DNA from: Psychrobacter sp. NZS113
Lineage (GTDB): Bacteria > Pseudomonadota > Gammaproteobacteria > Pseudomonadales > Moraxellaceae
Direction: 5' to 3'
DNA: 64,000 nt
NCBI RefSeq assembly: GCF_015864825.1
Contig: NZ_JADYWL010000003.1
Location: 124,001 to 188,000, forward strand
A model generated the notes under the pieces. That model had not been told where the DNA came from. It did not search any database and was given only the letters and a program-made list of their open reading frames with translations. The position numbers and the translations under genes are program-made. Within the stretch, counting starts at the first letter, position 1; the number at the start of each line of letters is the position of its first letter. Shown here piece after piece: positions 8,062 to 17,621 of this stretch.

Positions 8062-9168
8062 ATGTCCACATTACTGACAGGTTCGACCCCCAAACAAGAC
8101 GGCTTTTATATGCCTGCAGAATTTGCACCGATGCAAAAAGTCTGGATGGTATGGCCGTATCGAGAAGATAATTGGCGACAGAAAGCCGTCCCTGCACAAG
8201 CAGCATATGCAGATGTTGCTACTGCCATCAGACAGTTCAGTGAGGTTGGCGTTTTGGTCAATGCTAATGACTTTGATGCTTGTCGTACGCAACTGCCTGA
8301 TAATATCGATGTGATAGCCATGCCAAGCAATGATGCGTGGGCGCGTGATACCGTTCCGACATTCTTAATCGATGATGCTGGCAATATGCGTGCGTGCGAT
8401 TGGACATTTAATGCATGGGGCGGCGATTATGATGGTTTATATACGCCTTGGGATGATGATGACAAGCTCGCCGAGAGACTTTGCGAGCACTTAGATATTG
8501 AGCGCTATCGTACAGACGGTTTCGTACTAGAAGGCGGTGCCTTTCATGTCGATGGCGAAGGTACGGTACTGACCACACGCATGTGCTTGCTTAGCCCTGG
8601 GCGCAACCCTCACTTAAATGAAGCGCAAATCGAAGACATGCTAAAGTCGCACCTCAATGTCGAAAAAGTGCTGTGGGTTGATGATGGTATCGATCCCGAT
8701 GAAACTACTGGGCACATTGATGATATTGCTTGCTTTGCGCGACCTGGCGAAGTGGTATGCTTATTTACTGATGATACTGAGCATCCATTTTATAAAGCCA
8801 CTCAAAAGGCGTATCAGCAGCTTTCAGAGATGACTGATGCCAAAGGCCGGCAGTTAAAAGTGCATAAACTGTGCTGTACCAAGCATTCTGTCACCCTGCC
8901 TGACAATGCTGATATTACTCAGTCTGAAGATGCTAAGTCTCGTAATACAGATGATATTTGTATCGCCTCTTATGCTAACTTTCTTATTTGTAACGGCGGT
9001 GTCATTGTGCCGCAGTATGATGATATTAATGACAGTTTAGCGATTGAGCAGCTTGAAAAAATCTTCCCTCAGCATCAGGTAGTTGGAGTACGGACGAAAG
9101 AGATTGTGTTTGGCGGCGGCAATATCCACTGTATTACTCAGCAGCAGCCAATCGCCAACGCGCAATAA
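8062..9168 (+). CDS. aguA: Agmatine deiminase
   Basis: 368-residue member of the guanidino-group-modifying (PAD-like) superfamily. It converts agmatine to N-carbamoylputrescine and ammonia. Signatures include MVWPYREDNWR at the N-terminus, NDAWARDTVPTFL, ETTGHIDDIACF with the catalytic His/Asp, and the C-terminal FGGGNIHCITQQQP carrying the nucleophilic Cys. Full length for the family (about 365-370). An AAGGTG box precedes ATG 8062. It is the second gene of an aguBA unit. Confidence 0.93.
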   Translation: MSTLLTGSTPKQDGFYMPAEFAPMQKVWMVWPYREDNWRQKAVPAQAAYADVATAIRQFSEVGVLVNANDFDACRTQLPDNIDVIAMPSNDAWARDTVPTFLIDDAGNMRACDWTFNAWGGDYDGLYTPWDDDDKLAERLCEHLDIERYRTDGFVLEGGAFHVDGEGTVLTTRMCLLSPGRNPHLNEAQIEDMLKSHLNVEKVLWVDDGIDPDETTGHIDDIACFARPGEVVCLFTDDTEHPFYKATQKAYQQLSEMTDAKGRQLKVHKLCCTKHSVTLPDNADITQSEDAKSRNTDDICIASYANFLICNGGVIVPQYDDINDSLAIEQLEKIFPQHQVVGVRTKEIVFGGGNIHCITQQQPIANAQ

Positions 9169-9253
9169 CGAGATTTATATATTTTATACGTAGCTTTTTA
9201 AATACAAGCTTTTAAACATAACCAAAAATAAAATGTAAACAAAAGGACTTTTT

Positions 9254-10633
9254 ATGAGCGATTATCAAGTAAACAACCCAGCCACAGGCGAACTCGAAGC
9301 TACCTACCCTACGGCAACCGAACAAGATATCCAACAAGTGATTGAGCAAGCAGATACAGCTTATCAAAGCTGGCGTCACGTTCCGCTAAGTGAGCGCAGT
9401 GCGCTACTCCATAAAGTCGCTGATATCTATCTTGACCGTCAAGAAGAGCTAGCACGTATCGTCGCCAACGAGATGGGTAAACCAGTCGCTCAAGCAAAAG
9501 GTGAGATTGGTCTGGTCGCTGACATCTATCGCTACTACGCAGACAACGCTGAGCAGCTATTAGCGCCTAACACCATCGACGTTGATACAGGAACGGCTTC
9601 TGTAGAGAAACGCCCTGTAGGCGCACTGCTAGGCATCATGCCTTGGAACTATCCACATTACCAAGTAGCACGCTTCGTCGCGCCAAACGCCATGGCGGGT
9701 AACACTATTATTCTAAAGCATGCACCGCAATGCCCTAAGACAGCCGAAATTATCGTCAATATCATGAAAGACGCAGGCATGCCTGATGGGGTTTATAACA
9801 ATATCTTTGCGACCAATGAGCAATCAGCGACCATTATCAATGACACCCGTGTACAAGGTGTTTCATTGACGGGTTCTGAGCGTGCAGGTCAAGCGGTTGC
9901 AAAAGAAGCTGGCGGCGCACTCAAAAAAGTTGTCTTAGAGCTTGGTGGTTCGGATGCCTTTATCGTTACTGCTGATGCAGATATCAAAAAAGCCGTTCAG
10001 GGAGCCATCTCAGGTCGTTTTGGTAATGTTGGACAAGCCTGTAATGCGGCTAAACGCTTGATTATCGTCGATGACGTTTATGATCAATTCGTTCAAGAAT
10101 TCACCGATAACGTACGTGCTATGACATTGGCAGACCCATTAGATGAGCAAACGTTTATGGGACCAATGTCTTCTAAAGCGGCTGCTGATGGTCTCCAAAA
10201 GCAGCTAGATAGTGCCATTCAAGCAGGTGCTACGGTTTTAGTAGAAGGCGGCGTAGTAAAAGATAAGCCAGGTGCTTGGTTTGCCCCAGCTGTGCTAACG
10301 GATGTAACTGAGTCAATGGATGTCTATCGTCAAGAGCTATTTGGCCCTGTCGCCGTCATCTATAAAGCTCGTGACGTCGATCATGCCATTCAAATCGCTA
10401 ACGATGTGCCATTTGGTCTTGGTGCTTCTATCCAAACGCAAAGTCCAGAACTGGCCGCAGAAATCGCTGAGAAATTAGAAGTGGGCATGGTGACTATCAA
10501 CTCTCCATCTGGTAGCGAAGCTAATACGCCATTCGGCGGTGTTAAACGCTCAGGCTTTGGCCGCGAACTTGGTACCCTTGGTATCACTGAGTTCTTAAAC
10601 TATAAGCTGATTCGTAATAAAGCTGGCGCATAG
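9254..10633 (+). CDS. Sad/YneI-like aldehyde dehydrogenase (succinate- or aminoaldehyde)
   Basis: 459-residue NAD(P)-dependent aldehyde dehydrogenase. It resembles E. coli Sad (YneI) more than GabD: LGIMPWNYPHYQVARF, NTIILKHAPQCPKTAE, LELGGSDAFIV (Glu) and GNVGQACNAAKRLI (catalytic Cys). The gene has an AAAAGGAC box and follows aguA by 85 bp. No gene with an obvious PuuC signature lies nearby, so this enzyme may oxidise gamma-glutamyl-aminobutyraldehyde as well as, or instead of, succinate semialdehyde. That is an inference. It ends just before a strong bidirectional terminator. Confidence 0.8.
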   Translation: MSDYQVNNPATGELEATYPTATEQDIQQVIEQADTAYQSWRHVPLSERSALLHKVADIYLDRQEELARIVANEMGKPVAQAKGEIGLVADIYRYYADNAEQLLAPNTIDVDTGTASVEKRPVGALLGIMPWNYPHYQVARFVAPNAMAGNTIILKHAPQCPKTAEIIVNIMKDAGMPDGVYNNIFATNEQSATIINDTRVQGVSLTGSERAGQAVAKEAGGALKKVVLELGGSDAFIVTADADIKKAVQGAISGRFGNVGQACNAAKRLIIVDDVYDQFVQEFTDNVRAMTLADPLDEQTFMGPMSSKAAADGLQKQLDSAIQAGATVLVEGGVVKDKPGAWFAPAVLTDVTESMDVYRQELFGPVAVIYKARDVDHAIQIANDVPFGLGASIQTQSPELAAEIAEKLEVGMVTINSPSGSEANTPFGGVKRSGFGRELGTLGITEFLNYKLIRNKAGA

Positions 10634-10677
10634 AATAAATGTATTAATCTAAACACTCTACTCCTGTCCTAAAACAG

Positions 10678-10708
10678 AAAAAGCCTAACATTGATGTTAG
10701 GCTTTTTT
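10678..10708. terminator. Bidirectional intrinsic terminator
   Basis: AAAAAGCCTAACA (10678-10690), TTGA loop, TGTTAGGCTTTTTT (10695-10708). It sits between the convergent aldehyde dehydrogenase and APC permease genes, with A-tract and T-tract on either side, so it can serve both strands. Confidence 0.9.
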
Positions 10709-10728
10709 AATGGATATTTAAAATAGAG

Positions 10729-12171
10729 TTAACTCTTTGGTGGGTTGTCTTTCAACCACAGCTGATTCACGATTTTTAATTCGCGCAACTCTTCTGCCAT
10801 GATGGCTTCACTTTTGCCAGGGTACTTAATGGTTGCATAACCATATAGTGCCACACCTAACACCGTCCAACCAAAGAAAATCCACCATTCGATAGCGGTA
10901 AGCGCAGATGGCATACCTGGCATGTATAGTGCCAATAAGCCAAAGCTTAGTGCGATCGTGATCATACCCACAAGCTTACCTGCAGGTATCTTGAATGGAC
11001 GTACCATATCAGGCTCACGGTAGCGCAGTACTAAGAAAGAGATAGCGACACAAGTATAAGCAATGACGATACCAAAACCACCAGCATCAACAATCCAAAC
11101 CAACATCTTGCGACCAAATAATGGCGCGAGCGTGGCTAAACCACCAATCAATAAAATCGCATTAACAGGTGTGTTATATTTTGGATGTAATTTGCTTAAG
11201 AATGCTGGCAACATATGCGCTTTTGACATCGCATACAGTAGACGACTACCACCAATCAAGAACGCATTCCAGCTTGATAAAATACCCAATACGCCGCCAA
11301 TAACCAGTAGGATACCGGCCCATTTACCATGCCACGCATTGGTCATTGCATCAGCGGTCGCCAAGGTAGAGTTTTCTGCTTGAATCAATGGCAATGTGGT
11401 ACCGACACTCCACGCAACTGCGATGTACCAAAGTACTGCAATCGTTATTGATACGATTAGGAATTTGCCGATATTAGGACGGGTTAAATCAATCTCTTCA
11501 GCTGCTTGTGGAATCACATCAAAGCCGACGAACATAAAGGGAACCATCACGATAACTGCCATCACACCAGCAGCACCACCGATAAACGCTGGGGCTTGTA
11601 TCGCAGTCGATGTCGCAGGATTATATAATGCTGCACCAATGAATAGTAATATACCGACAAACAAGATCCCTACAACTGCTGTTTTTTGGAACCATGCACT
11701 GACTTCCATGCCTCGTATATTCAGCCATGTCACAATCACTGAACCCAGCATCCCCACACCTACCCAAGTGGCATAGACATCCCAGCCTGCGATCGTCCAG
11801 AGATAACCTTGGTTATAGTTGGGAATAAAATACTCAACGACCGTCGGCAATGCGACTGCCTCAAATGCGACGACAGAGAAATAACCAAATAGAATACTCC
11901 ATGAGCAGATAAATGAGACATTTACCCCTAACGCTCGGTGGGTATAAGTATGCTCACCGCCCGTGATAGGCATTGATGAAGCGAGCTCAGCATAAGTAAC
12001 ACCAATCAGTATCACTGCCAAACCACCCAAAAAGAACGCTAACATCGCGCCCCACGTACCAGCAGATAAAATCCAGCCGCCAGCCAATACTACCCAACCC
12101 CAACCTACCATAGCACCAAATGCTAAGGCTATAATATCAAACATCCCCAGCGATTTTTTTAGTCCAGACAT
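10729..12171 (-). CDS. APC-family amino acid/polyamine permease
   Basis: 480-residue inner-membrane transporter with about 12 hydrophobic segments. The first helix carries the APC-type unwound motif FGAMVGWGWVVLAGGWI, in which bulky residues replace the more usual small ones (FGAMIGTG). ITGGEHTYTHRALG and VPFMFVGFDVIPQAAEEI are also APC-like. It starts at ATG 12171 after AAGGAG. Its place between polyamine and GABA genes suggests uptake of GABA, putrescine or a related amine; the exact substrate cannot be read from the sequence. A perfect hairpin lies in its leader. Confidence 0.85.
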   Translation of the reverse strand: MSGLKKSLGMFDIIALAFGAMVGWGWVVLAGGWILSAGTWGAMLAFFLGGLAVILIGVTYAELASSMPITGGEHTYTHRALGVNVSFICSWSILFGYFSVVAFEAVALPTVVEYFIPNYNQGYLWTIAGWDVYATWVGVGMLGSVIVTWLNIRGMEVSAWFQKTAVVGILFVGILLFIGAALYNPATSTAIQAPAFIGGAAGVMAVIVMVPFMFVGFDVIPQAAEEIDLTRPNIGKFLIVSITIAVLWYIAVAWSVGTTLPLIQAENSTLATADAMTNAWHGKWAGILLVIGGVLGILSSWNAFLIGGSRLLYAMSKAHMLPAFLSKLHPKYNTPVNAILLIGGLATLAPLFGRKMLVWIVDAGGFGIVIAYTCVAISFLVLRYREPDMVRPFKIPAGKLVGMITIALSFGLLALYMPGMPSALTAIEWWIFFGWTVLGVALYGYATIKYPGKSEAIMAEELRELKIVNQLWLKDNPPKS

Positions 12172-12196
12172 AACTTACTCCTTGTCTATGTGTCAC

Positions 12197-12224
12197 CCAG
12201 ATTAACTCGTCAAAGTTAATCTGG
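12197..12224 (-). promoter_or_regulatory. Leader hairpin of the APC permease gene
   Basis: CCAGATTAACT (12197-12207), CGTCAA, AGTTAATCTGG (12214-12224): a perfect 11-bp stem just upstream of the ribosome-binding site of the permease gene. It could be an RNA leader structure or a DNA operator palindrome. The rest of the 341-bp gap to gabT holds a terminator and nothing else I recognise. Confidence 0.5.
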
Positions 12225-12390
12225 CTTTAGTGTATTCGGGCATAGCCCATTGTCGTTATTTTCCGTACTTACCCTCTCATAGGGCATACCTATGAATGGG
12301 GTTAAATCGCTTTATTGAATTACTGTGTTAGCACCACTCCTTAATAAGGATATAAATAACCGTAAAAATAGAAGATAAAAAACAGTAGGC

Positions 12391-12428
12391 AAAAAAATAA
12401 CAGCGTCTTGTCGTGCAAGGCGCTGTTA
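12391..12428 (-). terminator. Intrinsic terminator of gabT
   Basis: Read on the minus strand, TAACAGCG-CCTTG pairs with CAAGA-CGCTGTTA around a CACGA loop and is followed by seven T. It lies 85 bp after the gabT stop. Confidence 0.85.
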
Positions 12429-12512
12429 CTTATTAAAAACTCAGAGTGGATACTCTAAGGGCAGCCTTGCCATTGCTTTTAAATCACTGCCTTTAAAATA
12501 TCGCTGTTCAAA

Positions 12513-13796
12513 TTAAGCAGTTAATATGCCGCCAATTATATCAAGGCCTTCTTGTAAGATTTCATCTTCAACCGTCAATGGCACCATTACGCGGATCGCA
12601 TTGCCATACATACCACAAGACGCTAATAACAGGCCTTGCTCAAAAGATTTCTGTTTCAGGTTGGCAGTTGCGGCAGTATCTGGCTTGCCTTCGCTATCAA
12701 CCAAATCAAATGCTAGCATGGCACCTTTATAGCGAATGTTGCCAATGCTGCTTAAATTTAAGCCTTTTAAAAATTCAGCAATGGTATCGCCAATCACGAC
12801 ACTACGCTCAAGCAAGTTTTCTTCTTCAATCACTTCTATGACAGCCAGTGCTGCCGCAACAGCAATAGGGCTACCTGCATACGTACCACCCAAGCCACCT
12901 ACCTGTGGCGCATCCATAATATCAGCACGACCAACCACTGCCGAGATAGGATAACCACCAGCCAAACTCTTAGCGGTAGTCATCAAATCAGGCTCTACAC
13001 CTAACTGCTCACCAGCAAACAAAGTACCTGTTCTGGCAAATCCGCACTGTACTTCATCAAAAATCAAGACAATACCGTGCTCATCACAGATATCGCGTAA
13101 TGACTTGGCGAATGATGGTGTCACTTGATGGAATCCACCTTCTCCTTGTATCGGCTCTATGATAATTGCGGCCACTTCACTTGGATCAATATCGGCTTGA
13201 AAAATCATGTCAAGGCTATGCAGTGCTTGTGCTTCAGTTACATTTAACTCTTCAGCCGGGAACAATGCATGGAATACAGGACCAGGCATTGGTCCAAAAT
13301 TCTTTTTGTACGGTAGTACTTTACCGGTCAGGCTCATACACATAAGCGTGCGACCATGCCAACCACCCACAAAAGAAATCACACCAGGGCGACCTGTCTT
13401 TGCACGGGCAATTTTGATGGTGTTCTCTACTGCTTCAGCACCTGTGGTTAAGAAAAATGCTTTTGTCGGGCCAGTAATAGGCGCTTTTTCACACAGTTTC
13501 TCTGCTAGATCAACATAGATTTCATAGTTAATCATTTGCGCTGCGGTATGCGTAAATTTGTCAATTTGCTCATGCACACGCTGGGTGATTTTTGGATGGC
13601 TATGGCCGGTATTCAATACCGAGATACCACCAACAAAGTCAATATAACGTTTGCCTTCAACATCCCAAACTTCCGAGTTTTTTGCTTTAGCGGCAAAAAT
13701 AGGAAACGCTACACCAAGCCCAGTAGGCAATACTGCTTTGCGGCGTGCTAGTAACTCTTCGTTAGTGGTGTTGCTTTGTTGATTGTTCGTGGTCAT
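12513..13796 (-). CDS. gabT: 4-aminobutyrate aminotransferase
   Basis: 427-residue class III PLP aminotransferase. It moves the amino group of GABA (and usually 5-aminovalerate) to 2-oxoglutarate. Visible signatures are YIDFVGGISVLNTGHSHP, FFLTTGAEAVENTIKIARA, IFDEVQCGFARTG and TTAKSLAGGYPISAV, with the PLP-binding Lys in TTAK. Full length for GabT/DavT. It lies 93 bp downstream of gabD on the same strand. The presence of glutaryl-CoA genes nearby makes a DavT-like dual role plausible. Confidence 0.92.
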   Translation of the reverse strand: MTTNNQQSNTTNEELLARRKAVLPTGLGVAFPIFAAKAKNSEVWDVEGKRYIDFVGGISVLNTGHSHPKITQRVHEQIDKFTHTAAQMINYEIYVDLAEKLCEKAPITGPTKAFFLTTGAEAVENTIKIARAKTGRPGVISFVGGWHGRTLMCMSLTGKVLPYKKNFGPMPGPVFHALFPAEELNVTEAQALHSLDMIFQADIDPSEVAAIIIEPIQGEGGFHQVTPSFAKSLRDICDEHGIVLIFDEVQCGFARTGTLFAGEQLGVEPDLMTTAKSLAGGYPISAVVGRADIMDAPQVGGLGGTYAGSPIAVAAALAVIEVIEEENLLERSVVIGDTIAEFLKGLNLSSIGNIRYKGAMLAFDLVDSEGKPDTAATANLKQKSFEQGLLLASCGMYGNAIRVMVPLTVEDEILQEGLDIIGGILTA

Positions 13797-13889
13797 CAGA
13801 ATATCCTTTTTTATCTTGACATAAGTTATATTAAATTTATTGCTATCTGTGTTATTACGATTGAGGTTGTCATGCCAGCCATCATGAAA

Positions 13890-15362
13890 TTAGCTGATAT
13901 CAGAACACCAATATTTGGTTACGACGTAATCTTCTATGCCGTATTTTGAGCCTTCACGGCCAAATCCTGACTGCTTCACGCCACCAAATGGAGCCACTTC
14001 GGTAGAAATCAGACCAGTGTTGTGGCCGATGATGCCGTACTCCAAGCCTTCCGTCACACGCCATGAACGTGCATAGTCGCTACTGTAGAAGTAAGCCGCC
14101 AAGCCATAGATAGTATCGTTAGCAGCACGGATAACTTCCGCTTCGTCTTTGAAAGTAAAGATAGTAGCGATAGGGCCAAAAATTTCCTCAGAAGCGATAT
14201 CCATATCACTACTGATATCCGTAATAACGGTCGGATTGTATGCCAGCTCTGAGGCACCGTTAGTGCTACCGCCAGTGATAAGATTTGCACCTTTATCTAA
14301 TGCATCTTTAAGTAGCGCTTGTACTTTATCTAGGGCTTTTTTATTAATGAGAGGTCCAATGTCGACGCCTTCATCCATGCCGTTACCGACGTTTAGCGCA
14401 GCGACTTTTTTGACAAAGATGTCTAAAAACTCATCTTTGATGCTGTCTTGGACATAGACACGATTGGCACAAACACAAGTTTGACCAGCATTACGATATT
14501 TAGACGCAATAAGACCTGTCGCTGCTTTTTCAAGATCCGCATCATCAAAGACGATAAATGGCGCATTACCACCTAGCTCTAACGACAGTTTTTTGATAGT
14601 TGGTGCACACTGAGCCATCAACGTACGACCCACTTCTGTAGAACCTGTAAATGACAGCTTATGAATACGTGCATCACCCGTTAAGATTTCACCAATTACC
14701 GAAGATTTTCCAGTCACTACCTGTATAACGCCTGCTGGAATACCAGCTTCTTCTGCTAATGCACCCAGTGCCAAGGCAGAGAATGGCGTTTCAGTCGCAG
14801 GTTTGATAATAATCGTACAGCCAGCTGCCAATGCAGGAGCAGCTTTACGAGTAATCATTGCTGCTGGAAAGTTCCAAGGGGTAATAGCGGCACAAACGCC
14901 GACTGGCTGTTTGAGCACGACGTGACGTAACTGCGTGCTATTGGCAAGAATCACGTCGCCATAGACACGCTTACCTTCTTCTGCAAACCAGCGAATGAAG
15001 CTATTAGCATAGCCAATTTCGCCGCGTGATTCAGTCAAAGGCTTACCTTGCTCAGCCGTCATAATGATAGCGAGATCTTCTTTATTGGCATCGATGAGGT
15101 CTGCCCATTTTTGCAACAGCTCTGAACGCTCTTTTGCAGTCTTGGCTGCCCACGCAATTTGCGCTTCATGAGAATAAGCAACAGCGCCATTAACGTCTTG
15201 GGTGGTAAGGCTTGGTACTGTGCCAATGATGTCACCATTAAATGGATTATTCACGTCGAGGGTTTCTTGATCACTAGCACCATGCCAACCATCTTTAACT
15301 AAGCATTGTTGTTTGAGTAGATCTGGATTGGATAATTTTATATTTGCTGTGGGCTTTGTCAT
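13890..15362 (-). CDS. gabD: Succinate-semialdehyde dehydrogenase
   Basis: 490-residue aldehyde dehydrogenase of the GabD type. It oxidises succinate semialdehyde (often also glutarate semialdehyde) to the dicarboxylate. It carries AAITPWNFPAAMITRKAAPA, SFTGSTEVGRTLM, LELGGNAPFIVFDDADL (Glu) and NAGQTCVCANRVYVQ with the nucleophilic Cys. I start at ATG 15360-15362 (MTKPTANIK), which has AAGGAG 8 bp upstream; the longer in-frame start at 15395 lacks this. It is the first gene of gabD-gabT and is divergent from an IclR regulator. Confidence 0.92.
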   Translation of the reverse strand: MTKPTANIKLSNPDLLKQQCLVKDGWHGASDQETLDVNNPFNGDIIGTVPSLTTQDVNGAVAYSHEAQIAWAAKTAKERSELLQKWADLIDANKEDLAIIMTAEQGKPLTESRGEIGYANSFIRWFAEEGKRVYGDVILANSTQLRHVVLKQPVGVCAAITPWNFPAAMITRKAAPALAAGCTIIIKPATETPFSALALGALAEEAGIPAGVIQVVTGKSSVIGEILTGDARIHKLSFTGSTEVGRTLMAQCAPTIKKLSLELGGNAPFIVFDDADLEKAATGLIASKYRNAGQTCVCANRVYVQDSIKDEFLDIFVKKVAALNVGNGMDEGVDIGPLINKKALDKVQALLKDALDKGANLITGGSTNGASELAYNPTVITDISSDMDIASEEIFGPIATIFTFKDEAEVIRAANDTIYGLAAYFYSSDYARSWRVTEGLEYGIIGHNTGLISTEVAPFGGVKQSGFGREGSKYGIEDYVVTKYWCSDIS

Positions 15363-15607
15363 AGTAATGCTCCTTGTCGGCAAGCTCATTGCCAATTTAT
15401 AACTTTTAATAAGATGACCACTTGATAGAGGAGTAAAACAGTTATTGATAAACTACCTATTGTTCAATATACTGTACAACAATTCCATATGTGAGACATC
15501 ATTATAGGAATGATACGAGACACTTTGCAACCCTTATTCCTTTTTTAATTGAAATTTTTGCTATTATCCTAATTACGTCTTCCTCACTTTACTTTTTTGG
15601 TCACTTT

Positions 15608-16372
15608 ATGAGCACAACTGCCGTTCCAGCCTTGGACAAAACGTTTCAGATTCTAGATTTAATTACTGACAGCCCTCAACCACTAACTGCTGCTCATATT
15701 GCTAAGCAGCTTGAACTGCCTCGCAGCTCTACCCACAATATTTTGCAAAGCCTATTAAGCAAACACGTCATTTATAAAGATGCCGATAGTCGCTTTCATC
15801 TGGGCTCATATCTCATGTACTGGGCTGGTAAGTATGAGCAGCAACAAGGGGTCATACAGTTATTCAAAGACCTTATCGTGCAGTATCCTGTGCTACTCCA
15901 ACATACGGTTACCTTATCAAAGCTGGATTTGGGAGAAGTGGTATTTTTAGCATGTCATGAATCACCTGCCCCGCTCGGTTTTACTTTCCGTGCAGGTGTT
16001 CGTGTGCCTGCGGTGTTTTCTGCCACGGGCAAAGCCATGCTATCTACCTTGACGATGGACAGTATTCATTCGTTGTACGAAGGAGTATTTCCTACGCCAA
16101 TCACTCAAAATGGGGTCGATAACTTTGAGCATTTGGCTGATGAGCTTAACGATATTCATGAGAGTCGCATCTCACTGGACGATGGGCAACTACGTGACGG
16201 CATGTACTGCTTGGGCACCTACATTCGTAATGCATCAGGCATTGCCATCGCTGGTATGGCGGTAAGTTTTTTGCAGGGAGAGTATGAGATTAGACGCGAG
16301 GAAGTAAGTGCGGTATTGATTGAATTGGCTGAGCAAATTGAACAGCGTTTGGGGTTAATTACTCATTCATAA
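15608..16372 (+). CDS. IclR-family transcriptional regulator (gab region)
   Basis: 254-residue IclR-type regulator. The winged HTH spans about residues 5-65 (ALDKTFQILDLITDSPQPLT, AAHIAKQLELPRSSTHNIL), followed by the IclR effector domain with GFTFRAGVRVPAVFSATGKAML and a C-terminal IAIAGMAVSFL. I chose ATG 15608 (MSTTAVPALD), because the frame further upstream would add a hydrophobic non-HTH extension. Divergent from gabD across about 245 bp, it is a candidate regulator of gabDT. An imperfect palindrome around 15469-15482 could be its operator. Confidence 0.82.
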   Translation: MSTTAVPALDKTFQILDLITDSPQPLTAAHIAKQLELPRSSTHNILQSLLSKHVIYKDADSRFHLGSYLMYWAGKYEQQQGVIQLFKDLIVQYPVLLQHTVTLSKLDLGEVVFLACHESPAPLGFTFRAGVRVPAVFSATGKAMLSTLTMDSIHSLYEGVFPTPITQNGVDNFEHLADELNDIHESRISLDDGQLRDGMYCLGTYIRNASGIAIAGMAVSFLQGEYEIRREEVSAVLIELAEQIEQRLGLITHS

Positions 16373-16380
16373 GCAGTAGA

Positions 16381-16408
16381 TGCAGGGTCTGTTACGACGA
16401 ACCCTGCA
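16381..16408. terminator. Hairpin between convergent genes
   Basis: TGCAGGGT (16381-16388) / ACCCTGCA (16401-16408) lies in the 83-bp gap between the convergent IclR and deacetylase genes. The stem is GC-rich but no T-run follows. Confidence 0.4.
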
Positions 16409-16455
16409 ACCAATTTCCTTGCTCTCTGATGCTACTGAGCTTTAAGTTAGATTGA

Positions 16456-17526
16456 TTATGTCAGCTGGCTATTACTGTTGTCTTCTGAGATAAGCCCTGA
16501 TAAAAATGCTTGCAAATTGTCATTGAGCTTTTGAATGTAATAACCACCCTCGACTAAGACAATCAATGGCGTATTTAGTGCTTTCATCTTTTGTGCCAAT
16601 ATTTTAAAGCCTTCCGTACTCACGGCACATTTCGCTTCTGGGTCGTTCTCATAAACATCAAAGCCCAATACATGAACGATAACGTCAGGATCAAATAGCA
16701 TCATCGCTTCGATAGATTTATCAACATACTCAAAAAACCCAGCTTCATCGGTGCCATGCGGCATCGGGAAATTGATGTTGTAACCCTCACCTTCGCCTAT
16801 ACCTTTTTCAAACGCGTGCCCTGTCACTGCTGGGTAGAAATTAACAGGATCACCATGTACCGATGTATATAGCACGTCTTTGCGATCATAAAATATTTCT
16901 TGGATACCCTGTCCATGGTGCATATCCGTATCGATAATGGCGATTTTTTTATATTTTTGGCGTAAATGTTCAGCGATGATGGCAGCGTTATTAAGATAAC
17001 AGAACCCGCCAGCCGCACTCTTACGTGCATGATGTCCAGGTGGCCGTGAAAAACAAAGCTGTATATGACTGTCGGCACGCTCGATGTCTGATGCCTTATC
17101 ATTTAACAGGGCTTCAGCAGCGTTGAGCGCGGTCTGTGCCGACCAATAGATAGACGTCCAAGAATGCTCACTGATTGGCGCACTGTCATCTGCTTGATAC
17201 TTCGCCGCTTTTGCCATGATGCCAATACCGGGATTGTCATAAGGCACAAAAATCCCCGTCTGCACCTGCGCGCCCAAGTCTTCCTCTACTGCTATCCATT
17301 CATCATAGCCATGCTTAAGAAATTCAACATAACCGAAGTCATGTACCGCTAATATTGGCCCGATGCCAATGTCAGTCGCTGTAGTCACTTCTAAACCTAA
17401 CGCCGCTGGTGCTTTTAAAAACTCAACCATACGTTCTGGTATCTCTAACGGCTCATGCATCTTTCCGTAAGAAAAATAAGGGAGCGGTCTATGCAGGCTT
17501 AAATTTTTATGACTATAGATCTTCAT
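16456..17526 (-). CDS. Acetylpolyamine amidohydrolase-like deacetylase (HDAC fold)
   Basis: 356-residue member of the arginase/histone-deacetylase fold. SRPPGHHARKSAAGGFCYLNN contains the tandem active-site His pair, and DTDMHHGQGIQEIFY and GFDVYENDPEAKCAVSTEGF carry the zinc ligands. The N-terminal region and the length are like bacterial acetylpolyamine amidohydrolases, which deacetylate acetylputrescine, acetylcadaverine and acetylspermidine. ATG 17524-17526 has AAGGAG upstream; the ORF extends further but without better signals. Acting in the cytoplasm, it would return acetylated polyamines to the pathway around it. Confidence 0.82.
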   Translation of the reverse strand: MKIYSHKNLSLHRPLPYFSYGKMHEPLEIPERMVEFLKAPAALGLEVTTATDIGIGPILAVHDFGYVEFLKHGYDEWIAVEEDLGAQVQTGIFVPYDNPGIGIMAKAAKYQADDSAPISEHSWTSIYWSAQTALNAAEALLNDKASDIERADSHIQLCFSRPPGHHARKSAAGGFCYLNNAAIIAEHLRQKYKKIAIIDTDMHHGQGIQEIFYDRKDVLYTSVHGDPVNFYPAVTGHAFEKGIGEGEGYNINFPMPHGTDEAGFFEYVDKSIEAMMLFDPDVIVHVLGFDVYENDPEAKCAVSTEGFKILAQKMKALNTPLIVLVEGGYYIQKLNDNLQAFLSGLISEDNSNSQLT

Positions 17527-17621
17527 ATTTAACACTCCTTTGTTGGACACCAACATGTTTGAGATATTCTATTTTATTTTTAGGGTTTAGCGTTACTGAT
17601 ATTAATAATGCGAGAAATAGA

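Noticed and set aside
11396..11776. 126-codon plus-strand frame opposite the APC permease
   Set aside because: Thr/Ile/Pro-rich shadow of a membrane protein; no start signal.
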